From NCBI GenBank assembly GCA_024281095.1, contig JAMXLJ010000142.1, positions 1-35,202 of the forward strand: a DNA stretch of 35,202 bases, written 5' to 3'. Position numbers and translations under genes: made by a program. Positions within the stretch are counted from its first letter, which is position 1; every line of letters begins with the position of its first letter. This document shows positions 22,869-32,394 of this stretch, piece by piece. The DNA is from Acidimicrobiia bacterium. GTDB lineage: Bacteria > Actinomycetota > Acidimicrobiia > IMCC26256 > JAMXLJ01. Below the pieces are notes generated by a model. That model was not told the DNA's origin. It worked only from the letters and a program-made list of their open reading frames with translations, and made no database searches.

Positions 22869-24527
22869 ATGGCGGTCGTGCTCGGTGTGAACGCGGTGTT
22901 CCACGACCCCGCGGCGGCGCTCGTCGTCGACGGTGAGATCGTGGCGGCGGCCGAAGAGGAGCGCTTCAGTCGACGGAAGCACGGCAAGGCGCCAGTGGCG
23001 TTCTCGACCTGGGAGCTTCCGGAAGCTTCGGCGCGGTGGTGCCTCACGCACGCCGGCATCGAACCGTCGGAGCTCGACGCGGTCGCGTATTCCTACGACC
23101 CCGCGCTGGCCCTGCCGGTAACCGCCGACGTCGTGGACGACAACTGGGAAGGGTTGCGCTCGCTGTTCGTCCGGCGGGCCCCCCTGTTCCTCCGCACGGC
23201 GCTCCCCGGGCTCGACCCGGAGATCGTGCGTTTCGTACCGCACCACGTGTCGCACGCCGCGTCCGCGTATCTCGCGTCGCCGTTCGAGTCGGCCGCGGTC
23301 ATGGTGTGTGACGGCCGCGGCGAACGCGGCTCGTATCTCGGTGGGCGCGCCGCGCAAGGGCAGCTCGACATCCTGTCCACGGTGTCACTCCCCCACTCCC
23401 TTGGCTTGATGTACGAGGAGGTGACGGAGCATCTCGGGTTCCGCCGGTCGTCAGACGAGTACAAGGTGATGGCGCTGGCGGCCTACGGACGGCCCGTCCA
23501 CCTCCACGAACTGCGCGACGCGGTGCGTCTCACCGATGACGGCGGTTTCACGACCGCGCCGATCGACTGGTCGCGCTTCTCGCCGCGCCGGGAGCACGAA
23601 GACGAATGGGACGAGCGAGACGCTCACCTCGCCGCTTCGGTACAGGCGCTGCTCGAGGAACGGCTACTCGGGCTCGCGGACTGGTTGCACGCGCGGACCG
23701 GTGAACGGGCACTGGTCGCCGCGGGCGGCGTCGCGCTCAACTGCGTGGCCAACAGCCGCATCCTTCGCGACGGGCCGTTCGACGACATGTGGGTGCAGCC
23801 CGCCGCCGGAGACGCCGGCACCGCACTCGGAGGTGCGCTCTACCTCGCGCACGCGCTCGGCGACGAGGTGAGGCCGATGCAGACGGCCGCGCTCGGACGC
23901 GAGTGGTCCGACGAGGCGATTCACGAGACCCTCGCGACCGCGGACGTGTCGTTCACGCGCGTGCGCGACGTCGCGAAAGTGGTCGCGGACGCGCTGGCGT
24001 CGGACGCCGTGGTCGGCTGGGTGCAGGGCCGCAGTGAATGGGGCCCGCGTGCGCTCGGGCAGCGCAGCCTGCTCGCCAACCCGACGCGTGCAGCGAACCT
24101 GGAGCGCCTGAACGACATCAAGGGCCGTGAACAGTTCCGGCCCGTCGCGCCGATGGTGCTCGAGGAGCGCGCACACGAGGTGTTCCGCGGCCCCCTGCCG
24201 AGCCCGTACATGCTTTTCACCCACGACGTGCGGACGGAGTGGCGTGACCGGATCCCGGCGGTCGTGCACGTCGACGGCAGCGCGCGTATCCAGACCGTCG
24301 ACCGCGAGCACCAGCCGCTCATGGCGCGTGTGCTCGACGCGTTCGAGCGACGCACCGGCGTGCCGGTGCTCGTGAACACCAGTCTCAATACCGGCGGCCG
24401 GCCCATGGTCGATTCCCCTCGCGACGCGCTCGAGTGCTTCGGATCGTCGCCCATCGACGTCATGGCGATCGGGCCCTACGTGCTGCGCCGCGCGGGCAGC
24501 AGCCGTGCAGCGACGGAGGCCGCGTGA
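22869..24527 (+). CDS. NodU/TobZ-family O-carbamoyltransferase
   Basis: 552 residues, first gene of a six-gene operon. The N-terminal Kae1-like (ASKHA) domain has GVNAVFHDPAAALVVDG and the HHVSHAASAYLASPF motif (H125, H126, H129) that binds metal and carbamoyl-adenylate. The central part has MYEEVTEHLGF and DEYKVMALAAYG. The C-terminal YrdC-like half has GRSEWGPRALGQRS (387-400) and VLVNTSLNTGGRPMV. The family (NodU, CmcH, TobZ) transfers carbamoyl from carbamoyl phosphate to a hydroxyl, usually of a sugar, via carbamoyl-AMP. The absence of acylphosphatase and zinc-finger domains separates it from HypF. In context the acceptor is probably a heptose or another sugar of the glycan made by the downstream genes. 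The overlap with the next gene is GTGA. Confidence 0.93.
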   Translation: MAVVLGVNAVFHDPAAALVVDGEIVAAAEEERFSRRKHGKAPVAFSTWELPEASARWCLTHAGIEPSELDAVAYSYDPALALPVTADVVDDNWEGLRSLFVRRAPLFLRTALPGLDPEIVRFVPHHVSHAASAYLASPFESAAVMVCDGRGERGSYLGGRAAQGQLDILSTVSLPHSLGLMYEEVTEHLGFRRSSDEYKVMALAAYGRPVHLHELRDAVRLTDDGGFTTAPIDWSRFSPRREHEDEWDERDAHLAASVQALLEERLLGLADWLHARTGERALVAAGGVALNCVANSRILRDGPFDDMWVQPAAGDAGTALGGALYLAHALGDEVRPMQTAALGREWSDEAIHETLATADVSFTRVRDVAKVVADALASDAVVGWVQGRSEWGPRALGQRSLLANPTRAANLERLNDIKGREQFRPVAPMVLEERAHEVFRGPLPSPYMLFTHDVRTEWRDRIPAVVHVDGSARIQTVDREHQPLMARVLDAFERRTGVPVLVNTSLNTGGRPMVDSPRDALECFGSSPIDVMAIGPYVLRRAGSSRAATEAA

Positions 24528-26158
24528 CCGGGCGCCAAAGTCTGGACGACGTGGACGTCGTCGTACCGACGATCGGCCGCCCGACCCTTCGCGCGCTGTT
24601 GACGTCGATCGCGGACTCGGACGGGCCGCGGCCGCGCTCGATCACGATCGTCGACGACAGACCGGTCGCCACCGGCGCGCTGCCCCACGCGCAGGGTCTC
24701 GGATGGGTCGCCGAGCGGGTGCGCTTCGTGCGCGGCGCGGCCGCCGGACCGGCGTCGGCTCGCAACGTCGGCTGGCGCCTCGCCGCGGCGCCGTGGATCG
24801 CGTTCCTCGACGACGACGTGATCGTCGGCCCCGACTGGCTCGACACGCTCGCGCGGGATCTCCGCGGCATCGACGCTCGCGTCGCCGGAAGCCAAGGTCG
24901 GGTCGTCGTCCCGCTGCCCCGCGACCGCAGACCGACCGACTGGGAGCGCAACGTCGCCGGCCTCGAGCGCGCCGCGTGGGCGACGGCTGACATGACCTAC
25001 CGCCGGCATGTCCTCGAGGAGCTCGGGGGATTCGACGAGCGATTCCGCCACGCGTACCGCGAGGACGCCGATCTGGCGCTGCGGGCCATCGAGGCCGGGC
25101 ACCGCTTGACCCGCGGCCGGCGCGTCACGATCCATCCGGTCCGACCGTCCGGACGTGCGGTCAGCATCCGGCTGCAACGCGGCAATGCGGACGACGTGCT
25201 CATGGCGGCGCGCCACGGGCCCGCGTGGCGCGCGCGAGCCGGGGTGCCGCGCGGCCGCTTCCGCCGGCACGCGGCAACCGTCGCCGGCGCGGGCGTCGCG
25301 ATCGCCGGCTCCGTCCTCGGAGCGCGGACGTGGCAACTCGCGGGTGCAGCCGTGTGGCTGACCGGCACGGCGGAGCTTGCCGCCGCGCGCATCGGCCCCG
25401 GCCCGCGCGACCTGGGCGAGGTCGCCACCATGCTGGCAACGAGTGCGCTGCTGCCGTTCGTGGCGGTCGCGCACCGCGTACGCGGAATCGCCACGCTTCG
25501 CCGCCGGCTGCACGACACGGTGAGGGCGCCACAGCCGATGGCGCGACGGCACCGGCCGCTGGCGGTGCTGCTCGACCGCGATGGCACGATCGTCATCGAC
25601 GTCCCCTACAACGGCGACCCGGCCCGCGTGCAGCCCGTGCACGACGCGCGCGCGACGCTCGCGCGGGCGCGCGACACGGGCCTCAAGCTCGGGATCGTCT
25701 CCAACCAGAGCGGCGTCGCGCGCGGCCTCATCGACATGAGCGACGTTGCCGCCGTGAATGCGCGCTTGATAGAGCTCGTGGGCCCGATCGAGGTGTTGTG
25801 CGTCTGCCCGCACGACGACGGCGACGGTTGCACCTGTCGGAAGCCGTCGCCGGGTCTCGTGCGCGAGGCGGCCCGCCGGCTCGGCGTGCCGCCAAGCCGT
25901 TGTGTCGTCATCGGCGACACGGGAGCGGACGTCGCGGCCGGCGGAGCGGCGGGGGCACGCACGATCCTCGTACCGAACGGACGCACGCGCCGAGACGAGA
26001 TCAAGGCCGCGCCGGAGGTGGCGCGCGACCTGGCCGAGGCGATCGATATGGTCGTGACGTCCCGTGGTGACGAACAGGTTGCGCCACGCGACGCGGTGCC
26101 GAAGCGCACGCGCATGCGGGCCCTGCGGCCGGCGACGCCGGCTCGGAGCGCGACGTGA
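24524..26158 (+). CDS. Fusion: GT2-type glycosyltransferase + HAD-IIIA heptose-bisphosphate phosphatase (GmhB-like)
   Basis: 544 residues, GTG start 24524 in a GTGA overlap. N-terminal GT2 domain (about 8-240): DVVVPTIGRPTLRALL, IVDDRPV, IAFLDDDVIVGPDW (DDD 96-98) and YREDADLALRAIEAGH (ED 180-181). Hydrophobic residues about 253-283 may form one or two membrane helices. The C-terminal HAD phosphatase (about 345-512) has LLDRDGTIVIDVPY (D351, D353), VSNQSGVARG, the zinc-loop CPHDDGDGCTCRKP (C428, H430, C436, C438) and VVIGDTGADV. This is the GmhB/HisB-N type, acting on D-glycero-D-manno-heptose 1,7-bisphosphate. The fusion links sugar activation to transfer in one chain. Overlap with the next gene is again GTGA. 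Confidence 0.9.
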   Translation: MTGRQSLDDVDVVVPTIGRPTLRALLTSIADSDGPRPRSITIVDDRPVATGALPHAQGLGWVAERVRFVRGAAAGPASARNVGWRLAAAPWIAFLDDDVIVGPDWLDTLARDLRGIDARVAGSQGRVVVPLPRDRRPTDWERNVAGLERAAWATADMTYRRHVLEELGGFDERFRHAYREDADLALRAIEAGHRLTRGRRVTIHPVRPSGRAVSIRLQRGNADDVLMAARHGPAWRARAGVPRGRFRRHAATVAGAGVAIAGSVLGARTWQLAGAAVWLTGTAELAAARIGPGPRDLGEVATMLATSALLPFVAVAHRVRGIATLRRRLHDTVRAPQPMARRHRPLAVLLDRDGTIVIDVPYNGDPARVQPVHDARATLARARDTGLKLGIVSNQSGVARGLIDMSDVAAVNARLIELVGPIEVLCVCPHDDGDGCTCRKPSPGLVREAARRLGVPPSRCVVIGDTGADVAAGGAAGARTILVPNGRTRRDEIKAAPEVARDLAEAIDMVVTSRGDEQVAPRDAVPKRTRMRALRPATPARSAT

Positions 26159-27219
26159 GCTGCCGCGTCCTCGCGGTGCGAGCCGACTCGGTCGGCGACG
26201 TGCTCCTCATGGGGCCCGCCGTGCGGGCGATCGCGGCCGGCGGTGCGAGCGTCACGATGTTGTGCAGCCCGCGCGGCGCCCCGGCCGCCCGCATCCTTCC
26301 GGAGCTCGACGACGTCGTCGTCGCCCGGCTGCCCTGGATCGACCCTGATCCGGAACCGGTCGACCGCGCTTCGGTCGACGCGCTCGTGGACGAGATCGAG
26401 CGGCGGCACTTCGACCAGGCGATCGTGTTCACGTCGTTCCACCAGAACGCGCTGCCGTTCGCGCTCGTTGCCCGCATGGCCGGCATCCCCGTGGTCGCCG
26501 CGATCAGCAGCGACTATCCCGGTTCCCTGCTCGACGTGCGCCATCAGGTCCGCGACGACGTCCACGAGGTCGAGCGCGCCCTGTCGCTGGTCTCGACGCT
26601 CGGATATGTGCTGCCCCAGGGCGACGACGGTAGGTTGCGGGTCTGTCGTGAGCGCCGGCCCACGCACGTCGAGCTCGCGGTCGACCCCGGCTACGTCGTC
26701 GTGCATCCCGGCGCGTCCGTACCGGCACGCGCGTGGGAGCCCGAGAGGCTCGTCGCCCTCGTGGATGCGCTCGTCGCGGCCGGGCGCCGTGTCGTCGTCA
26801 CCGGCGGCCCGTCCGAACGCGCATTGACGGCGCGCGTCGCGAGCGGACCGCGCGCAGGCGTGCGCGACCTCGGCGGCATGCAGGACCTGTGCGAGCTCGT
26901 CGAGGTGGTCGCGAACGCCGCCGCGATCATCGTCGGCAACACCGGCCCGGCTCACGTCGCCGCCGCGGTGGGGACACCCGTCGTGTCGTTGTTCGCGCCG
27001 ACCGTCCCGGCCTCGCGGTGGCGACCGTTGCGGGTGCCGCACGTGGTCCTCGGCGATCAGGAGATCGAGTGCGCCGGCTGCCGGGCACGGACCTGTCCCC
27101 GACCGGGCCATCCCTGCCTCGGCTCCGTGACGATCGAAGACGTGCTCGAAGCGCTCGATCGCCTGGCACCGATGGAAGCGCCGACGTATCAGCGCGATTC
27201 GCGGGTGTTGGCGTCGTGA
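26155..27219 (+). CDS. GT9-family (heptosyltransferase-like) glycosyltransferase
   Basis: 354 residues, GTG start 26155. The N-terminal Rossmann half begins VLAVRADSVGDVLLMGPAVRAI, the ADP-heptose:LPS heptosyltransferase (WaaC/WaaF/GT9) pattern. The C-terminal half carries VVVHPGASVPARAWEPERLVALV, VVVTGGPSERAL and IIVGNTGPAHVAAAVGTPVVSLFAP, the nucleotide-sugar-binding signature. A short Cys-rich segment follows (CAGCRARTCPRPGHPCLG, around residues 304-322), as in some GT9 members where it may bind zinc. It would transfer a heptose from an NDP-heptose donor to a growing glycan. The acceptor cannot be LPS if the host is an actinomycete; an arabinogalactan-like or lipid-linked glycan is a guess. 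Confidence 0.9.
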   Translation: MSCRVLAVRADSVGDVLLMGPAVRAIAAGGASVTMLCSPRGAPAARILPELDDVVVARLPWIDPDPEPVDRASVDALVDEIERRHFDQAIVFTSFHQNALPFALVARMAGIPVVAAISSDYPGSLLDVRHQVRDDVHEVERALSLVSTLGYVLPQGDDGRLRVCRERRPTHVELAVDPGYVVVHPGASVPARAWEPERLVALVDALVAAGRRVVVTGGPSERALTARVASGPRAGVRDLGGMQDLCELVEVVANAAAIIVGNTGPAHVAAAVGTPVVSLFAPTVPASRWRPLRVPHVVLGDQEIECAGCRARTCPRPGHPCLGSVTIEDVLEALDRLAPMEAPTYQRDSRVLAS

Positions 27220-28151
27220 ACGTCTTCCTGTGGCACGTGCACGGGTCGTGGACGTCGGCGTTCGTGCACGGCCCGCACCGGTACCTCGTGCCGGTGTTGC
27301 CCGAGCGCGGCCCCGAAGGGCGGGGGCGCGCGCAGACCTACGACTGGCCGGCGAACGTCGTGGAGGTCACGCCGGCCGACGCCGCGACGGCGGATGTGGA
27401 CGTGGCCGTGCTGCAGCGCCCGGACGAGCTGCACAACCTCGCGTCGGCCTGGCTCGGCGGGCGCGTTCCCGGTCGCGACGTCCCCGCGTTGTACGTGGAG
27501 CACAACACGCCGCAAGGACGTATCGACGACATGCGACACGTCGCCCACGACCGGCCGGACCTCGTGCTCGTGCACGTCACCAACTTCAACGCGCTGATGT
27601 GGGACGCCGGCTCGACGCCGACACGCGTGATCGAGCACGGCATCGTCGACCCCGGCTACCGCTACACAGGCGAGCTCGCACGCGCGGTCGTGGTGATCAA
27701 CGAGGCGCGGCGCAGAGGCCGCGTGACTGGCACCGACCTTCTCGCGCGGTTCGAAGATGCGGCCCCGGTCGATCTCTTCGGTATCGATGCCGGTGCACTC
27801 GGGGGCCTCGATCTCCCGCAGGAGAAGTTGCACGCCGAGATGGCGCGCCGGCGGGTCTACGTGCATCCCGTCCGCTGGACGTCGCTGGGCTTGTCACTGC
27901 TCGAGGCGATGCAGCTCGGGATGCCGGTCGTCGCGCTCGCGGCGACCGAGGTTCCCGAGGCTGTCCCGCCCGACGCGGGAATCGTGTCGAACCACGTCGA
28001 CGATCTCACACGTGCAGTGAGGACCCTGGTCGAGGATCGCGACGCAGCAGTCGCGATGGGCGCGCGCGCCCGCGAACACGCGCGGCGTCGTTACGGACTC
28101 TCCCGCTTCCTTCGGGAGTGGGACGAACTGTTGATGGAGGTGACGCGATGA
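27216..28151 (+). CDS. Small GT-B glycosyltransferase (GT4/GT1-like)
   Basis: 311 residues from GTG 27216 in a GTGA overlap. The N-terminus NVFLWHVHGSWTSAFVHGPHRYLVPVLPE is typical of a group of actinobacterial glycosyltransferases found in heptose/carbamoyl gene sets. The C-terminal donor-binding part has VYVHPVRWTSLGLSLLEAMQLGMPVVALAATEVPEAV, the GT-B 'E-x7-E'-like region, and VRTLVEDRDAAVAMGARAREHARRRYG. It is shorter than typical GT4 proteins (about 370-410), with a compact N-terminal domain. Acceptor and donor are unknown. It overlaps the next gene by ATGA. Confidence 0.82.
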   Translation: MNVFLWHVHGSWTSAFVHGPHRYLVPVLPERGPEGRGRAQTYDWPANVVEVTPADAATADVDVAVLQRPDELHNLASAWLGGRVPGRDVPALYVEHNTPQGRIDDMRHVAHDRPDLVLVHVTNFNALMWDAGSTPTRVIEHGIVDPGYRYTGELARAVVVINEARRRGRVTGTDLLARFEDAAPVDLFGIDAGALGGLDLPQEKLHAEMARRRVYVHPVRWTSLGLSLLEAMQLGMPVVALAATEVPEAVPPDAGIVSNHVDDLTRAVRTLVEDRDAAVAMGARAREHARRRYGLSRFLREWDELLMEVTR

Positions 28152-29365
28152 GGATCGCTCTCGTCTCCGAGCATGCGAGCCCTCTCGCACCGCTCGGCGG
28201 CGTGGATGCCGGGGGTCAGAACGTACATGTGCGTTCCCTCGGCCTCGCCCTGGGCCGTCTCGGCGCGCACGTGACGGTTCACACACGTCGCGACGCGCCC
28301 GACCTTCCGCCGTACGCGAAGTTGGGCCCGTCGGTGTGGGTCCACCATGTCGACGCAGGGCCGCCCGAGCCCATCCCCAAGGACGACCTCTGGGGATACA
28401 TGCCCGACTTCGCCGAGCAGTTGCACGCGGTGTGGAGCCGGACCCACCCCGATGTCGTGCACGGGCATTTCTGGATGTCGGGTTGGGCGGCGCTGCAGGC
28501 CGCCACCCCGCTCGGGATTCCCGTGCTGCAGACATTTCACGCGTTGGGCAGCGTGAAGCGACGTCAGCAAGGAGCCAAGGACACGAGCCCGGCAGAGCGC
28601 TGCGCGATCGAGGCTGAGATCGCAGCGACGGTCGACATCACCTTGGCCGAGAGCAACGAAGAGGTGTTCGAACTGGTGCGATCCGGGGCTGACCCGCGCC
28701 GGGTGTGGGTCGTGCCGAGCGGGGTCGACCTCGACGTGTTCTCCCCGCGCGGCCCAGTCGCGGCGCGCCCGGATCGCGGAGCGCGCGTGGTCGTCGTGAG
28801 CCGGCTGGTGGAACGCAAGGGCGTAGGCAACGTCATCACGGCGTTGCGCGACGTGCCCGACACGCAGCTCGTGATCGCAGGCGGTCCACCACAGCACCGG
28901 CTCGAAGCCCATCCCGAAGCCAGGCGGCTGATGCACATCGCCCGCGCATCCGGTGTCGACGATCGCGTCGAGCTGGTCGGCCAAATCGACCACGACGCCG
29001 TCGCCGCGCTGTACCGGTCGGCCGACGTCGTCGTGTGCGTTCCGTGGTACGAACCGTTCGGGCTCGTCGCACTGGAAGCGATGGCCTGCGGCGTGCCGGT
29101 GCTCGCCTCGGCGGTCGGTGGCCTCGTCGACACCGTGGTCGACGGCGTCACCGGAGTCATGGTGCCGCCGCGCGATCCCGGTCGCCTCGCGAACGTGTTG
29201 CAACACTTGCTCGCCGACGCGGCCTTCCGGCGCGCGCTCGGGGTCGCGGGCGCGCGCCGGGCCCGCCGCCGCTACGGGTGGACGACGATCGCGCGCGAGA
29301 CCTCTCGCGCGTACCAACATGCCGCCTCACGACGCCTCAATGTGTCCGCGGCCAAAGTCGGATGA
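28148..29365 (+). CDS. GT4-family glycosyltransferase
   Basis: 405 residues with the retaining GT-B fold. The acceptor half opens MRIALVSEHASPLAPLGGVDAGGQNVHVRSLGLALGRLG, where GGQNVHV is the motif seen in MshA, sucrose-phosphate synthase and many GT4 enzymes. The donor half holds VVVVSRLVERKGVGNVITAL, ADVVVCVPWYEPFGLVALEAMACGVPVLASAVGGL and a terminal VDGVTGVMVPPRDP. MshA itself was considered, but the operon context fits glycan assembly better than mycothiol synthesis. The ATGA overlaps on both sides indicate tight coupling to the other glycosyltransferase and the isomerase gene. Confidence 0.88.
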   Translation: MRIALVSEHASPLAPLGGVDAGGQNVHVRSLGLALGRLGAHVTVHTRRDAPDLPPYAKLGPSVWVHHVDAGPPEPIPKDDLWGYMPDFAEQLHAVWSRTHPDVVHGHFWMSGWAALQAATPLGIPVLQTFHALGSVKRRQQGAKDTSPAERCAIEAEIAATVDITLAESNEEVFELVRSGADPRRVWVVPSGVDLDVFSPRGPVAARPDRGARVVVVSRLVERKGVGNVITALRDVPDTQLVIAGGPPQHRLEAHPEARRLMHIARASGVDDRVELVGQIDHDAVAALYRSADVVVCVPWYEPFGLVALEAMACGVPVLASAVGGLVDTVVDGVTGVMVPPRDPGRLANVLQHLLADAAFRRALGVAGARRARRRYGWTTIARETSRAYQHAASRRLNVSAAKVG

Positions 29366-29997
29366 TCACGACCGGCGCGGTTCACGAACGCGTCGGGCAT
29401 CAGCACCTCGCGGCGCTCGTGCGCGCCCTCGACGGCCTCACCGGCAATCTCGACCGGATCGAATCGTGGGGCCGGCGGCTTGCCGGCACCCTGCTGTGCG
29501 GCGGGCGGTTGCTCGCCGTCGGGAACGGCGGCAGCGCCGCGCAGGCCCAGCACCTCACGAGCGAGCTCGTCGGGCGGTACCAGCACGAGCGGCGCGCGAT
29601 GAGCGCGATCGCCTTGCATGCCGACACGTCATCGCTCACCGCGGTCGCCAACGACTACGGGATCGAGGAGGCATTCGCGCGCCCCGTACGCGCCCACGGC
29701 CGCGCGGGCGACGTGCTGGTCGCCCTGAGCACGTCGGGCCACAGCGCCAACGTGCTGGCGGCCGCGGTCGCGGCGCGCGATCTCGGTCTGACCACGTGGG
29801 CGTTGACGGGCTGTGCGTCCAACCCGCTCGTCAAGCTCTGCGACGACGCGCTCGTGGTCGAATCGCCGGTCACCGCGACGGTGCAGGAGGTCCATCAGGT
29901 CGCAATCCATCTGTTGTGCGAGGCGGTCGACCGCGAGGTCGACGCGCTCGGCGCGCTCACGGTCGGCCTGCGGCCTCCCGACCCCGAACCACCCTGA
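29362..29997 (+). CDS. gmhA: SIS-domain phosphoheptose isomerase (GmhA-type)
   Basis: 211 residues, last gene of the operon. The SIS core has VGNGGSAAQAQHLTSELVGRY (53-73; H64 and E68 match the E. coli GmhA His61 and Glu65 positions), LSTSGHSANVLAAA (122-135) and TATVQEVHQVAIHLLCEAVD (Q175, H183). GmhA converts sedoheptulose 7-phosphate to D-glycero-D-manno-heptose 7-phosphate, the entry step to NDP-heptoses. Its coupling with a GmhB-type phosphatase and a GT9 enzyme in one transcription unit makes heptose use very likely. The kinase (HldA/HddA) and nucleotidyltransferase (HldC/HddC/HldE) needed to finish the pathway are not in the window. DiaA is an alternative SIS name, less likely here. 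Confidence 0.9.
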   Translation: MITTGAVHERVGHQHLAALVRALDGLTGNLDRIESWGRRLAGTLLCGGRLLAVGNGGSAAQAQHLTSELVGRYQHERRAMSAIALHADTSSLTAVANDYGIEEAFARPVRAHGRAGDVLVALSTSGHSANVLAAAVAARDLGLTTWALTGCASNPLVKLCDDALVVESPVTATVQEVHQVAIHLLCEAVDREVDALGALTVGLRPPDPEPP

Positions 29998-30019
29998 TCG
30001 CGCCACGACGCGACGAGCG

Positions 30020-30179
30020 CGGCACACCCCGGAGCCCCGGAGCGAGTAGAGCGAGCGAGAAGACATCGCGGTGACCGGAGGAACGGAGTTCCGGAGGTCA
30101 CTCGCCAGCGAGCGAACGACCGCCCCGCGCACGGCACACCCCGGAGCCCCCGGAGCGAGTGGAGCGAGCGAGAAGACAT
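30020..30179. repeat. Two 47/48-nt direct repeats flanking a hairpin (possible small non-autonomous element)
   Basis: Near-identical copies at 30020-30066 and 30132-30179 begin CGGCACACCCCGGAGCC and end GAGCGAGCGAGAAGACAT. They differ by one inserted C and one A-to-G change. Between them lies an imperfect palindrome at 30071-30101. They fill the gap between the glycan operon and glgE; no coding capacity was seen. Origin and function are unknown. A REP/MITE-like dispersed repeat is the first guess; a regulatory or termination role is possible. No other copy was noticed in this window. Confidence 0.7.
30071..30101 (+). terminator. Hairpin after the glycan operon
   Basis: GTGACC - gga - GGAAC - gga - GTTCC - gga - GGTCAC can fold into a stem with a small symmetric internal loop, about 75 nt downstream of the gmhA stop and 185 nt before the glgE start. 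It is the only strong stem-loop near the end of the six-gene operon, so it may act as terminator. Confidence 0.4.
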
Positions 30180-30285
30180 GGCGCGTCGGGGGCTCCCTGA
30201 TCGGCGATCATCGTGTCGTGCAGGTGTGCGCCCCCGGCGCATCTTCGCGTTCGCCCCGCGCGGGCGACTGGGTACAGGGAGACAC

Positions 30286-32393
<2,108 letters not shown>

Positions 32394-32394
<1 letters not shown>

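Noticed and set aside
22869-24527. HypF (hydrogenase maturation carbamoyltransferase)
   Set aside because: The acylphosphatase domain and zinc fingers of HypF are missing, and no hydrogenase genes are near; the two-domain NodU/TobZ layout fits fully.
28148-29365. MshA (mycothiol glycosyltransferase)
   Set aside because: It shares the GGQNVHV motif, but that motif is widespread in GT4; operon context with heptose and carbamoyl genes argues for glycan assembly.
30178-30285. Upstream ATG at 30178 as start of glgE
   Set aside because: It falls within the direct repeat, has no good ribosome-binding site, and the Arg-rich leader does not resemble GlgE; ATG 30286 with GGGAG is better.
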